Below the pieces are notes generated by a model. That model saw only the letters and a program-made list of their open reading frames with translations. It did not search any database and was not told the origin of the DNA. Shown piece by piece: positions 10,201-17,433 of a stretch of DNA of 55,180 nucleotides (within the stretch, counting starts at the first letter, position 1; each line of letters begins with the position of its first letter). The translations under genes were made by a program, and so were the position numbers. This DNA comes from Nocardia testacea NBRC 100365 (GTDB taxonomy: Bacteria > Actinomycetota > Actinomycetes > Mycobacteriales > Mycobacteriaceae), in contig NZ_BAGJ01000128.1 of NCBI RefSeq assembly GCF_000308775.1, positions 1 through 55,180 of the forward strand, written 5' to 3'.

Positions 10201-10870
10201 GTCCGACGCGGTGGGTATCGGCGGTAAATACCTCTGTGTCTACGGGATGGAATCCCCCGGCGGCTACCAGCTCGTCGGCCGCACCGTCCCGATCTGGTCC
10301 GGTTACCGCCAGCGCGCGCCCTTCGAAGCCGGGAAGCCCTGGCTGTTCCGGTTCTTCGACCGCATCAGCTGGTATCCGGTCTCGGCCGACGAGCTGCTGG
10401 ACCTGCGCGCCGAGATGGCGGCGGGCCGCTACGAGATGCGCACGAGCGTCGGTGAATTCGCCATGGCCGATCATCTCGGGTTCCTGCGGGACAACGCGGC
10501 CGATATCGCCGCCACCGAGGCACACCGGCAGGTCGCGTTCACCGCCGAACGGCAGCGCTGGGAGGCCAGTGGCGAATTGAGCGCTCCGGCCGAGGTCGCC
10601 GCCGAACCCGAACCCACCGAAGAGCTCGAACTGCCCGCGGACGCCCATGTCGTCGCGGCGCCCATGATGGCCAATGTCTGGCGGGTCGAGGTCGCCGCGG
10701 GCGAGCACGTCGAGGCCGGCACTACTCTGCTGGTGCTGGAGGCCATGAAGATGGAGCTGCCGGTGGTCGCCGAGGTCTCGGGCACCGTGCATACGATCAC
10801 CGTCGCGGCAGGCGACCAAGTCACCACCGGCGCACCTCTGGTCGCCATCGAAACCGAAGGAGTGGCATGA
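7211..10870 (+). CDS. Urea carboxylase (biotin-dependent), possible guanidine carboxylase
   Basis: 1219-aa biotin enzyme that carboxylates urea to allophanate with ATP and bicarbonate. Domain order: biotin carboxylase (about 15-460; [37 protein letters not shown]), an AHS2/KipA-like domain (about 475-780; [22 protein letters not shown]), an AHS1/KipI-like domain (about 815-1090; [21 protein letters not shown]), and a C-terminal biotinyl domain with EAMKME (biotinyl Lys about 1180). The GTG start has AGAGGA about 8 nt upstream. It overlaps the allophanate hydrolase gene by 4 nt. Some homologues prefer guanidine, but those normally accompany carboxyguanidine deiminase genes, which are absent here; urea is therefore more likely. 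The first codons contain the tandem motif also found at the urtA promoter. Confidence 0.92.
   Translation: [1219 protein letters not shown]
7234..7258 (+). promoter_or_regulatory. Second copy of the tandem 12-bp motif, inside the start of the urea carboxylase gene
   Basis: Two direct repeats, TATACGCCACTG at 7235 and CATACGCCGCTG at 7247, with the same 12-bp spacing as the motif upstream of urtA. Over 22 aligned positions the two sites agree at 17. It lies about 25 nt inside the coding region and encodes the residues YTPLHTPLP, so coding repetition is an alternative explanation. If an operator, it would give intragenic control of the catabolic genes. Confidence 0.35.
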
Positions 10871-12609
10871 CCATGGAGCAACTACCGCTAGCCGAACCGG
10901 CGACGGATACGCCGATCGGCGTGGCCACCAAGGTCGCCCGCGCCTACCGCACCATCCGCGAGCACGACCGTCCGGAGATCTGGATCACCCTGCGCGCCGA
11001 GGTCGAGGTCGCGGCCGAGGCCGCCGCGCTCGACGCCCGCCTCGCGCAGGGTGAGCGGTTGCCGCTGGCCGGGGTGCTTCTCGCGGTGAAGGACAATATC
11101 GATATCGCCGGAATCCCCACCACCTGCGCCTGTCCCGGTTTCGCCACCACGCCGCAGCACACTGCTCCCGCTGTGGCCCGGCTGATCGACCAGGGCGCCC
11201 TCGTCCTCGGCAAAACCAATCTCGACCAGTTCGCCACCGGCCTGGTGGGCACCCGCAGCCCGTACGGGGCGGTCCGCAACGCCCTGTTCCCCGACCGCGT
11301 TTCCGGCGGCAGCAGTTCCGGCTCGGCCGTCGCTGTCGCCCTCGGCATGGTCGACGCGGCGCTGGGCACCGATACGGCGGGATCCGGGCGGGTACCGGCC
11401 GCCCTCAACGGGATCGTCGGCATCAAACCGACCCTCGGCCTGGTCTCCACCACCGGTGTCACGCCCGCCTGCCCCGACTACGACGCGGTCACCGTTTTCG
11501 CCCGCGACCTGACCCTCGCCACCGAGGTGACCGCCGCCATGATCGGCCCCGACCCCGCCGACCCCCGTTCCCGCGCCTGGCCCGTCGACACCCCCCTGGG
11601 CGCGCCCGCCCGGGCCACCCTCGCGGTCCCCGCCGATCACGATCTGTCCGCCCTGTCCCCCGCCTACCGGGCCGCCTTCGACGCCACGGTCGCGCGCTGG
11701 CGGGCCGGCGGCGGCGAGGTCGCCACGGTCGATATCGGCGAACTGCTCGACGCCGCGAAACTCCTCTACGACGGTGCCATCGTGGCCCAGCGCTATGCCG
11801 CGATGGGGGAATTCCTCGCCGGCGAACCGGAGGGCGCCGACCCGGTGGTCGCGGGAATCGTCGCGGGCGCGGCGCGGCCCGCCGCCCACGAATACGTCAC
11901 CGATCTGGGTCGGCTCGCCGCCGCGGCCGCCGCCGCGCGCCGGTTGTTCGCCGAGTACCCCGCCCTGCTCCTGCCCACCACCACCGAGCATCCGACCATT
12001 GCGGCGGTCACCGCCGAACCGCTGGCGATCAACAGCCGGATGGGCACTTTCACCAATTTCTGCAACCTCCTCGACCTGGCCGCGGTCGCGATCCCGGGTG
12101 AGAAGACCGCGACGGGCGACCCGTTCGGCGTCATGCTGGTGACCCCGGCATTCGCCGACCAGGTGGGTATCGAACTGGCCGCCCGGCTGCTGGACACCCC
12201 CGCCCCGCTGCTCACCGGCACCGGCACCGACCTCCTCGTCGTCGGCGCCCATCTGCGCGGCCTGCCCCTGCACCACCAGCTGGAACAGGCGCGGGCCCGA
12301 TTCCTCGGCGAAGTGACCACCGCGGCGGCGTACCGCATGGTCGCGCTGCCGGCCGAGCCACCCAAACCCGGCATGCTCCGGGTCGGCGCGGAGTCCGGCC
12401 GCGCGCTGCCCGGCGAGCTGTACCGGCTCTCCCCCGCCGCCCTCGGAACCTTTCTGAGCAACCTGCCCGCGCCCATGACGCTGGGAAAGGTGGAGCTGGA
12501 GGACGGGCGCTGGGTCACCGGATTCGCCTGTGACTACGAATCCGCCCGCGAGGCAATGGATATCACCGAATACGGAGGGTGGCGCAACTACCTGAACGCC
12601 GGTCGCTGA
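10867..12609 (+). CDS. atzF: Allophanate hydrolase
   Basis: 580-aa amidase-signature enzyme that converts allophanate to ammonia and CO2, completing ATP-dependent urea breakdown. The N-terminal amidase domain (about 1-440) has the Ser-cisSer-Lys triad: Lys75 in LLAVKDNIDI, the cis-Ser in GGSSSGSA near residue 150, and the nucleophile Ser173 in TDTAGSGRVPAA. The C-terminal domain (about 450-580; LLVVGAHLRGLPLHHQL through TEYGGWRNYL) is the AtzF/DUR1 accessory domain needed for the second step. The ATG at 10867 overlaps the carboxylase stop by 4 nt. Length and domain order match free-standing bacterial enzymes rather than fused fungal urea amidolyase. Confidence 0.93.
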   Translation: MTMEQLPLAEPATDTPIGVATKVARAYRTIREHDRPEIWITLRAEVEVAAEAAALDARLAQGERLPLAGVLLAVKDNIDIAGIPTTCACPGFATTPQHTAPAVARLIDQGALVLGKTNLDQFATGLVGTRSPYGAVRNALFPDRVSGGSSSGSAVAVALGMVDAALGTDTAGSGRVPAALNGIVGIKPTLGLVSTTGVTPACPDYDAVTVFARDLTLATEVTAAMIGPDPADPRSRAWPVDTPLGAPARATLAVPADHDLSALSPAYRAAFDATVARWRAGGGEVATVDIGELLDAAKLLYDGAIVAQRYAAMGEFLAGEPEGADPVVAGIVAGAARPAAHEYVTDLGRLAAAAAAARRLFAEYPALLLPTTTEHPTIAAVTAEPLAINSRMGTFTNFCNLLDLAAVAIPGEKTATGDPFGVMLVTPAFADQVGIELAARLLDTPAPLLTGTGTDLLVVGAHLRGLPLHHQLEQARARFLGEVTTAAAYRMVALPAEPPKPGMLRVGAESGRALPGELYRLSPAALGTFLSNLPAPMTLGKVELEDGRWVTGFACDYESAREAMDITEYGGWRNYLNAGR

Positions 12610-12626
12610 CCCCTCCGCCCGAGACC

Positions 12627-12651
12627 CCGTGCGGCCTGTCCAACCGCACGG
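12627..12651 (+). terminator. Hairpin downstream of allophanate hydrolase
   Basis: Eight-bp perfect arms CCGTGCGG and CCGCACGG around a 9-nt loop, 18 nt after the allophanate hydrolase stop. There is no T-run. A plausible end of the urea operon transcript, as many actinobacterial terminators lack a T-tract. Confidence 0.5.
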
Positions 12652-12654
12652 CGT

Positions 12655-12727
12655 CACCCGGCCGTTCCCGATGAGGGTTGCAGGGCAGCCTGCGGAGCAG
12701 GAACGGCCGGGTGGCCATCGGCCACCC
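12655..12727. repeat. Nested, mutually exclusive inverted repeats
   Basis: Perfect 14-bp arms CACCCGGCCGTTCC (12655-12668) and GGAACGGCCGGGTG (12700-12713) enclose a 31-nt loop with a small hairpin (GCAGG/CCTGC). The downstream arm can instead pair with the next sequence to form GGGTGGC-CATCG-GCCACCC (12709-12727). Two alternative stems sharing one arm are seen in attenuators, but no coding start follows closely. It may simply be a second terminator. Confidence 0.5.
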
Positions 12728-13391
12728 GTGATACGAACGAACGCGGGTCACCGCACTGCCGTACCGGTGACCTGCGGCGTACTCGCTCACCACACGTAAT
12801 CCCCAGTGCTGGACTATGATTCGCATTGGTAATGATCTGACGAAGCGGGAGGGATTCGTTGTGCCGGAGCGCGCCGTGCCACCGCCGCCGCCGCCCGGCC
12901 CGTCCCTCCCCTGCGACCATGTACCCGCCCGCGATCTCCCCCGACGTGTGACGAACCGGCCGGGTACACCGATGTTCCGGCTCTCCGGTCGACGTCCCGA
13001 ATCCCGTCCCCGGGACACCCGCCGGTGCGGCGAGCGCACCCGGGGCGCGTCGCCGCTCCTGTTCACTCGCCGGGTATCCACGCGGCATCCGGCCCGTCAG
13101 GCGCGCGAGGTCGCTCGGATTCGCGGCTCCCGGCCGGGCGGCCCTCGATTATCGACGGCCGGTGCCCCCGTCACCGCGTGGAGCCCCGGCCCGACTCACC
13201 GGTGACGAAACGGCCGGTTGCCGTCTGCCCTGTCCGTCGTCACCCGGACCGCCCCGTGATCGTTCCGCTTCGCCGAACACCGCACGGAAGACATGCTCGC
13301 GCTTGCGGCCGTCGTCGCGTTGCCGTGCGCGGGAACCATCCGTACCCGGGGCCTTCGACCGAACCATCGATCCGCTTTGGAGTACGTGACC

Positions 13392-14654
13392 ATGTCGATT
13401 CCGTCCACGCGTCCGGCCGACCAGGGGTCGCCGCTCGCCCCCGGCGGCGAGCGGGTGCCGCTCTACGCACCCGAGTTCGCCGCCGACCCCGGCGGTGCGT
13501 ACCGGGAGATGCGGCGCCGGTACGGCGCACTGGTGCCGGTGGATCTGGCCCCGGGCGTCCCCGCGACACTCGTCGTCGGGTATCGCCACGCCCTGCGCAT
13601 CCTGCACGACCCCGAACACTTCCCGGCCGACCCGCGCCGCTGGCAGGAGACCGTGCCCCCGGATTGTCCTCTGCTACCGATGATGGAGTACCGGCCCAAT
13701 GCCCTGCGTTCGGCCGGTGCGGAGCACGCCCGCCTGCGCGCGCCCATTGTCGCCGGGCTCGAGGCGGTGGATCTGCATCAGCTGCGTGCCACCATCGAAC
13801 GGCTGGCGATCCCGCTGATCAACGATTTCTGCGAGATCGGCACGGCGGACCTGCGCACGGAATACGCGTTTCCACTGACCTTCGCCACGCTGACCGAATT
13901 GATGGGTCTCTCACCGAAAGCCGGGCACACCGCGTTCGAGGGGATGGCGGCGATTCTGGACGCCACCTCCGCGGAGAGCGCCGCCGCGGGAAATATGCGT
14001 TTCGCCGGGGCCCTGATGGAGGTGGTCGGGCAGAAGCGCAGCTGCCCGGCCCGGGATGTGACCTCCTGGATGATGCGGCACGAATCCCGGCTCGACGATA
14101 TGGAGATGGTGCAGCAGGCGGCCCTGGTGTACGCCGCCGGTACCGAGCCCACCACCTCGCTGATCACCACCACCCTGCGGCTCATACTCATCGACGAGCG
14201 GTTCGGCAGTCATATGCTCGGCGGTTCGCTGTCGACCCGCGACGCCATCGACGAGGCGCTTTTCACCGACCCACCGCTGCCGAATTTCTGCACCTCCTAT
14301 CCGCGCCGGCCGGTCCTCATCGGTAACACCTGGCTGCCGGCCGATCAGCCGGTGGTGATCAGCATCGCCGCCTGCAATACCGATCCGCGGATCGGCAGCG
14401 GCGAACGTATCGGCAATCGCTCCCATCTCGCCTGGGGCCAGGGCAGTCACGCCTGCACAGCCGAGAACATCGCGCGCATCATCGCCGGTGAGGCGGTGGA
14501 TCAGTTGCTCGACGCCCTGCCGGAAATCGAACTCGCCGTCCCCGCCGAGGACCTCACCTGGCGCCCGGGTCTGTTCCAGCGCGCCCTGAGTTCACTTCCC
14601 GTGCAGTTCCCCCCGTCCGCTCCCCTGACCCCCATGACAGGAGCACCCCGATGA
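13392..14654 (+). CDS. Cytochrome P450, CYP157-like, lacking the ExxR arginine
   Basis: 420-aa P450 starting at the ATG at 13392 with GGAG 9 nt upstream; longer frames upstream look non-coding. The heme-ligand loop is LAWGQGSHACTAENIARI with Cys355. The I-helix is YAAGTEPTTSLI, with Glu-Pro in place of the usual acid-Thr. The K-helix ExxR motif reads Glu288-Ala-Leu-Phe291 before TDPPLPNF, so the Arg is replaced by Phe. Streptomyces CYP157 enzymes are known to lack this Arg, and they typically sit next to a CYP154 gene, as here. The 4-nt overlap with the next P450 shows coupling. Substrate unknown. No conservon genes (GTPase, roadblock) are upstream in this window. Confidence 0.85.
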   Translation: MSIPSTRPADQGSPLAPGGERVPLYAPEFAADPGGAYREMRRRYGALVPVDLAPGVPATLVVGYRHALRILHDPEHFPADPRRWQETVPPDCPLLPMMEYRPNALRSAGAEHARLRAPIVAGLEAVDLHQLRATIERLAIPLINDFCEIGTADLRTEYAFPLTFATLTELMGLSPKAGHTAFEGMAAILDATSAESAAAGNMRFAGALMEVVGQKRSCPARDVTSWMMRHESRLDDMEMVQQAALVYAAGTEPTTSLITTTLRLILIDERFGSHMLGGSLSTRDAIDEALFTDPPLPNFCTSYPRRPVLIGNTWLPADQPVVISIAACNTDPRIGSGERIGNRSHLAWGQGSHACTAENIARIIAGEAVDQLLDALPEIELAVPAEDLTWRPGLFQRALSSLPVQFPPSAPLTPMTGAPR

Positions 14655-15883
14655 CCCAGGAGCAGTCGCAGACCGAACCACTGGTAGTCGACCCCGCCGG
14701 CGCCGATTTCCACACCGAGATCCACCGGATCCGGGCCCGGGGCCGGATGGCCCGGATCGAACTTCCCGGCGGCGTGCCCGCCTGGTCGGTGGTCGATGCC
14801 GAGTTGCTGGAGAAGCTGTTCACCGATCCCCGGGTCTCCAAGGACGCCCACCGGCACTGGCCCGCCATGCACACCGGCGAGATCCCGCAGGACTGGGTGA
14901 TGTGGCCGTGGGTCGCCGTATCCAATCTGCTCACCGCCTACGGTGACGATCACCGTAGGCTGCGGAAACTGGTGGCTCCCGCGTTCACCCACCGCCGCAC
15001 GCAGTCGCTGCGGCCCCGGATCGAGGCCATCACCGAGGAGTTGCTCGACGATATCGGCACCACTCCGGCCGATCGGCCCGTCGACCTGCGTGACCGTTTC
15101 GCCTGCGCCCTCCCGATCAGGGTGATCGGCGAACTGATGGGTGTGCCCGCCGAATTGTCCGCCGCCCTGCGCACCTACGCCGGCGGCACCCTCGACACCA
15201 CCCTCACACCGGAGCAGGCGCAGGCCGATTTCGCCGGTCTCTACACGACCCTGCACGAACTCCTGGACTACAAGCGCCGCAACCCCGGTGACGATCTCAC
15301 CACCGTCCTCATGACCACCCACGACGAGGACGGGTCGAAACTCGGCGAACAGGAACTGGGCGACACCCTGCTGCTGATCATCGTCGCAGGCCACGAGACC
15401 ACGGCCAATCTCCTCGATCACGCCGTCTATGCCCTGCTCACCCATCCCGAGCACCGCGCCGCCGCGTTCGGCGGGCAACTCGACTGGGCCGAGATCATCG
15501 AGGAGACCCTGCGCTGGGAACCCCCGATCGCCCATATGCCGATGCGTTTCGCACTCACCGATATCGATCTGCCCGGCGGCTACCGCATCGCCGAGGGTGA
15601 GGCCATTCTGGCCGGGCTGGCCGGTGCCGGCCGGGACCCGCGGGTCCACGCCGACCGTCCCGACACCTTCGACCCGACCCGGCAGTCCAAGGATCACATG
15701 GCCTTCGGCCACGGCGTACACCACTGTCTCGGCGCCCCGCTGGCCCGGCTCGAGGCTGCGGTCGCGCTGCCCGCCCTGTTCGCGCGCTTCCCGGAGATGC
15801 GGCTGGCCGTCGACCCCGGCGCCCTCGGCAATGTCCCCAGCCTGGTCACCAATGGACATCGCACCCTCCCGGTCATGATCTGA
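14651..15883 (+). CDS. Cytochrome P450, CYP154-like
   Basis: 410-aa P450 with all canonical elements: PWVAVSNLLTAYGDDHRRLR (C-helix region, near residue 90), I-helix IIVAGHETTANLL, K-helix EETLRWEPP with the ExxR Arg, and heme loop FGHGVHHCLGAPLARLE with Cys359. The N-terminal half resembles the CYP154 family (DPRVSKDAHRHWPA). It overlaps the CYP157-like gene by 4 nt. No ferredoxin or reductase gene is adjacent, so electron partners must come from elsewhere. Function unknown; CYP154 members act on steroids, macrolides and other ring compounds. Confidence 0.88.
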   Translation: MTQEQSQTEPLVVDPAGADFHTEIHRIRARGRMARIELPGGVPAWSVVDAELLEKLFTDPRVSKDAHRHWPAMHTGEIPQDWVMWPWVAVSNLLTAYGDDHRRLRKLVAPAFTHRRTQSLRPRIEAITEELLDDIGTTPADRPVDLRDRFACALPIRVIGELMGVPAELSAALRTYAGGTLDTTLTPEQAQADFAGLYTTLHELLDYKRRNPGDDLTTVLMTTHDEDGSKLGEQELGDTLLLIIVAGHETTANLLDHAVYALLTHPEHRAAAFGGQLDWAEIIEETLRWEPPIAHMPMRFALTDIDLPGGYRIAEGEAILAGLAGAGRDPRVHADRPDTFDPTRQSKDHMAFGHGVHHCLGAPLARLEAAVALPALFARFPEMRLAVDPGALGNVPSLVTNGHRTLPVMI

Positions 15884-15898
15884 GCAGGACCCCAAGAC

Positions 15899-15917
15899 TT
15901 AGGATTGACTAACCTAA
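15899..15917 (+). promoter_or_regulatory. IdeR/DtxR-type iron box
   Basis: TTAGGATTGACTAACCTAA matches the 19-bp consensus TTAGGTTAGGCTAACCTAA at 16 positions and is palindromic at both ends. It lies just after the CYP154-like stop and about 145 nt upstream of the secreted protein at 16063, so that gene is probably repressed when iron is plentiful. Confidence 0.75.
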
Positions 15918-16062
15918 GAGCGATCGCTAGCGTTTCGCATTACCCGAGTGGGTGGCGCCTCCGCGTCCACCCATCCGGGCTGCGCCGGCGGACGAGGTAC
16001 GCACCACCGCGGACACCGCCCCGGTCGCATCGGTTCGCCGGTTGGTCTTAGAAGGGGCCGTC

Positions 16063-16545
16063 ATGTCCAAGTTCATCAGAATCGCCGCTGTCTGTATTCT
16101 CACCGCGCTCATGGGATTCGGCCTCGCGCATCCCGCGTCGGCCGATGTCTCCATCCGGGACTCCAAGGCCGCGGATCTCTACATCCGCGACGAAGTCCCG
16201 ACCCTGACACAGCTCGAGAAACAGTTCGCCGCGTTCTGGAACCCGAATATCGGCATGGACCCCAAGGTCGAGGTGACCTTCAACGGTCCCGCCGCCCGCC
16301 CGGCACTCGAGCGGGTCATGGAGACCAGCAAGACCATGGACTTCTTCTCCATCCAGGGCCGCGCTCTCGCCCCGATCAATATCTCCGGCAATACGATGAC
16401 GGTCAATGTGCACGGCGTGATGGCCGGTTTCCCGGCGACCAGCAGCGTGTACTACTACATCCGGGAAAACGGCCTGTGGAAGTACGATTTCAAGGCCATC
16501 TGCGCGGATATCCAGTGCCAGGGCAACCCTGATTTCGGGTACTGA
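16063..16545 (+). CDS. Small secreted protein, MTB12-like, probably iron-regulated
   Basis: 160-aa exported protein starting at the ATG at 16063 with GAAGGGG upstream; the frame is open to 15952 but the signal peptide fixes the start. The signal peptide is about 26 residues, cleaved after HPASA. The mature part (LEKQFAAFWNPNIGMDPKVE, then a beta-rich half ending YYYIRENGLWKYDFKAICADIQC) resembles the low-molecular-weight antigen MTB12 fold, an NTF2-like cone; two Cys near the C-terminus may form a disulfide. The IdeR box at 15899-15917 suggests induction under iron limitation. The molecular role is unknown; family assignment is by pattern only. Confidence 0.65.
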   Translation: MSKFIRIAAVCILTALMGFGLAHPASADVSIRDSKAADLYIRDEVPTLTQLEKQFAAFWNPNIGMDPKVEVTFNGPAARPALERVMETSKTMDFFSIQGRALAPINISGNTMTVNVHGVMAGFPATSSVYYYIRENGLWKYDFKAICADIQCQGNPDFGY

Positions 16546-16695
16546 GCCGCGGATACGCCCGCCGGAGCGGCAGGCCCGACGGGTATTCGGCTCGGGGCCG
16601 CCACTTCGCGCGGGCGTGTACGCCTCGCATTCCCGAAACGACCTCCGGGGCTCGAATTCCCGGCGGTAACCCGTACCAGCCACCCAGGATTCCCT

Positions 16696-17433
16696 ATGAT
16701 CAGCGTTCGTGGCGTTTCCAAACGCTTCGGCGAGAAACTCGCCGTCGACAACGTCACCTTCGAGGCCGAGCAGGGCTCGATAACCTATTTGCTCGGACCG
16801 AACGGCGCCGGGAAAACCACGGTGATGCGGATGATCGCCGGTCTGACCCGCACCGGTTCCGGCACGATTTCGGTGAACGGCAGCGGACTGCGCGATTTCC
16901 GCGACACCATCAGCGAAATCGGTTTCGGTCTGGGCGCTTTCGCCCGCAATCCCGGCCACACCGCCGAACAACACCTCCGCTGGCAGGCCCGGCTGGGCGG
17001 CCTGGCCACCTCGGAAATCGGCCCCGTCCTGGACCGGGTCGGCCTCGATCGGGTCGCGAAACGCCCCGTCGGCAAATTCTCCTACGGCATGCTGCAACGT
17101 CTGGGTATCGCCTCGGCCCTCCTCGGTGATCCGAAAACGCTGGTCCTCGACGAACCGGCCAACGGGCTCGATATCGAAGGCATCATCTGGCTGCGCGAAC
17201 TACTCCTCGGCCTGGCCGCCGAAGGCAAATGCCTGCTTGTGGCCTCCCACAACCTCACCGAAGTAGAGATCACCGGCAGCCGCGTGGTCATCATGGGCAA
17301 GGGCAGGGTCCTGTCCGATACGAGCAAGGACGAATTGGTGACGGCAGGCTCCGGACCCCGTCCTCTCGAATCGGCCTACGTCGAGATCACCAAGGACAGT
17401 GTCGAATACGCCGCCACCGGAGGGACGCGATAA
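16696..17433 (+). CDS. ABC transporter ATP-binding protein
   Basis: 245-aa ABC ATPase of the DrrA/CcmA (ABC-2) type. Walker A is LGPNGAGKT, the signature is degenerate (KFSYGMLQRLGIASALL), Walker B is TLVLDEPANGLD, and the switch His is in LLVASHNL. The ATG at 16696 has AGGA 6 nt upstream. The stop TAA shares one base with the start of the permease gene, so the two form an exporter-like pair. Substrate unknown; related systems export peptides, antibiotics or lipids. Confidence 0.87.
   Translation: MISVRGVSKRFGEKLAVDNVTFEAEQGSITYLLGPNGAGKTTVMRMIAGLTRTGSGTISVNGSGLRDFRDTISEIGFGLGAFARNPGHTAEQHLRWQARLGGLATSEIGPVLDRVGLDRVAKRPVGKFSYGMLQRLGIASALLGDPKTLVLDEPANGLDIEGIIWLRELLLGLAAEGKCLLVASHNLTEVEITGSRVVIMGKGRVLSDTSKDELVTAGSGPRPLESAYVEITKDSVEYAATGGTR

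Larger units (their letters stand above)
12610..13391. other. 782-bp region without a credible gene
   Basis: Between the allophanate hydrolase stop and the first P450 start. The left part holds two strong hairpin structures. The rest (about 12830-13390) is open in several frames, but the translations are Arg/Pro-rich, have no domain and lack ribosome sites. The part closest to 13392 must hold the P450 promoter; no clear -10/-35 was recognised. A small RNA or an unrecognised short gene cannot be excluded. Confidence 0.5.

Noticed and set aside
12816..12840. Fur/Zur-like sequence (GATTCGCATTGGTAATGATC)
   Set aside because: The half-sites are imperfect and too far apart for a known consensus, and no metal-related gene follows.
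12816..13205. Open frame of 129 codons in the gene-free stretch
   Set aside because: Its Pro/Arg-rich sequence lacks a ribosome site and any family feature; composition alone explains it.
13025..14326. Alternative 433-codon frame overlapping the first P450
   Set aside because: It is out of frame with the P450 motifs and has no homology pattern.
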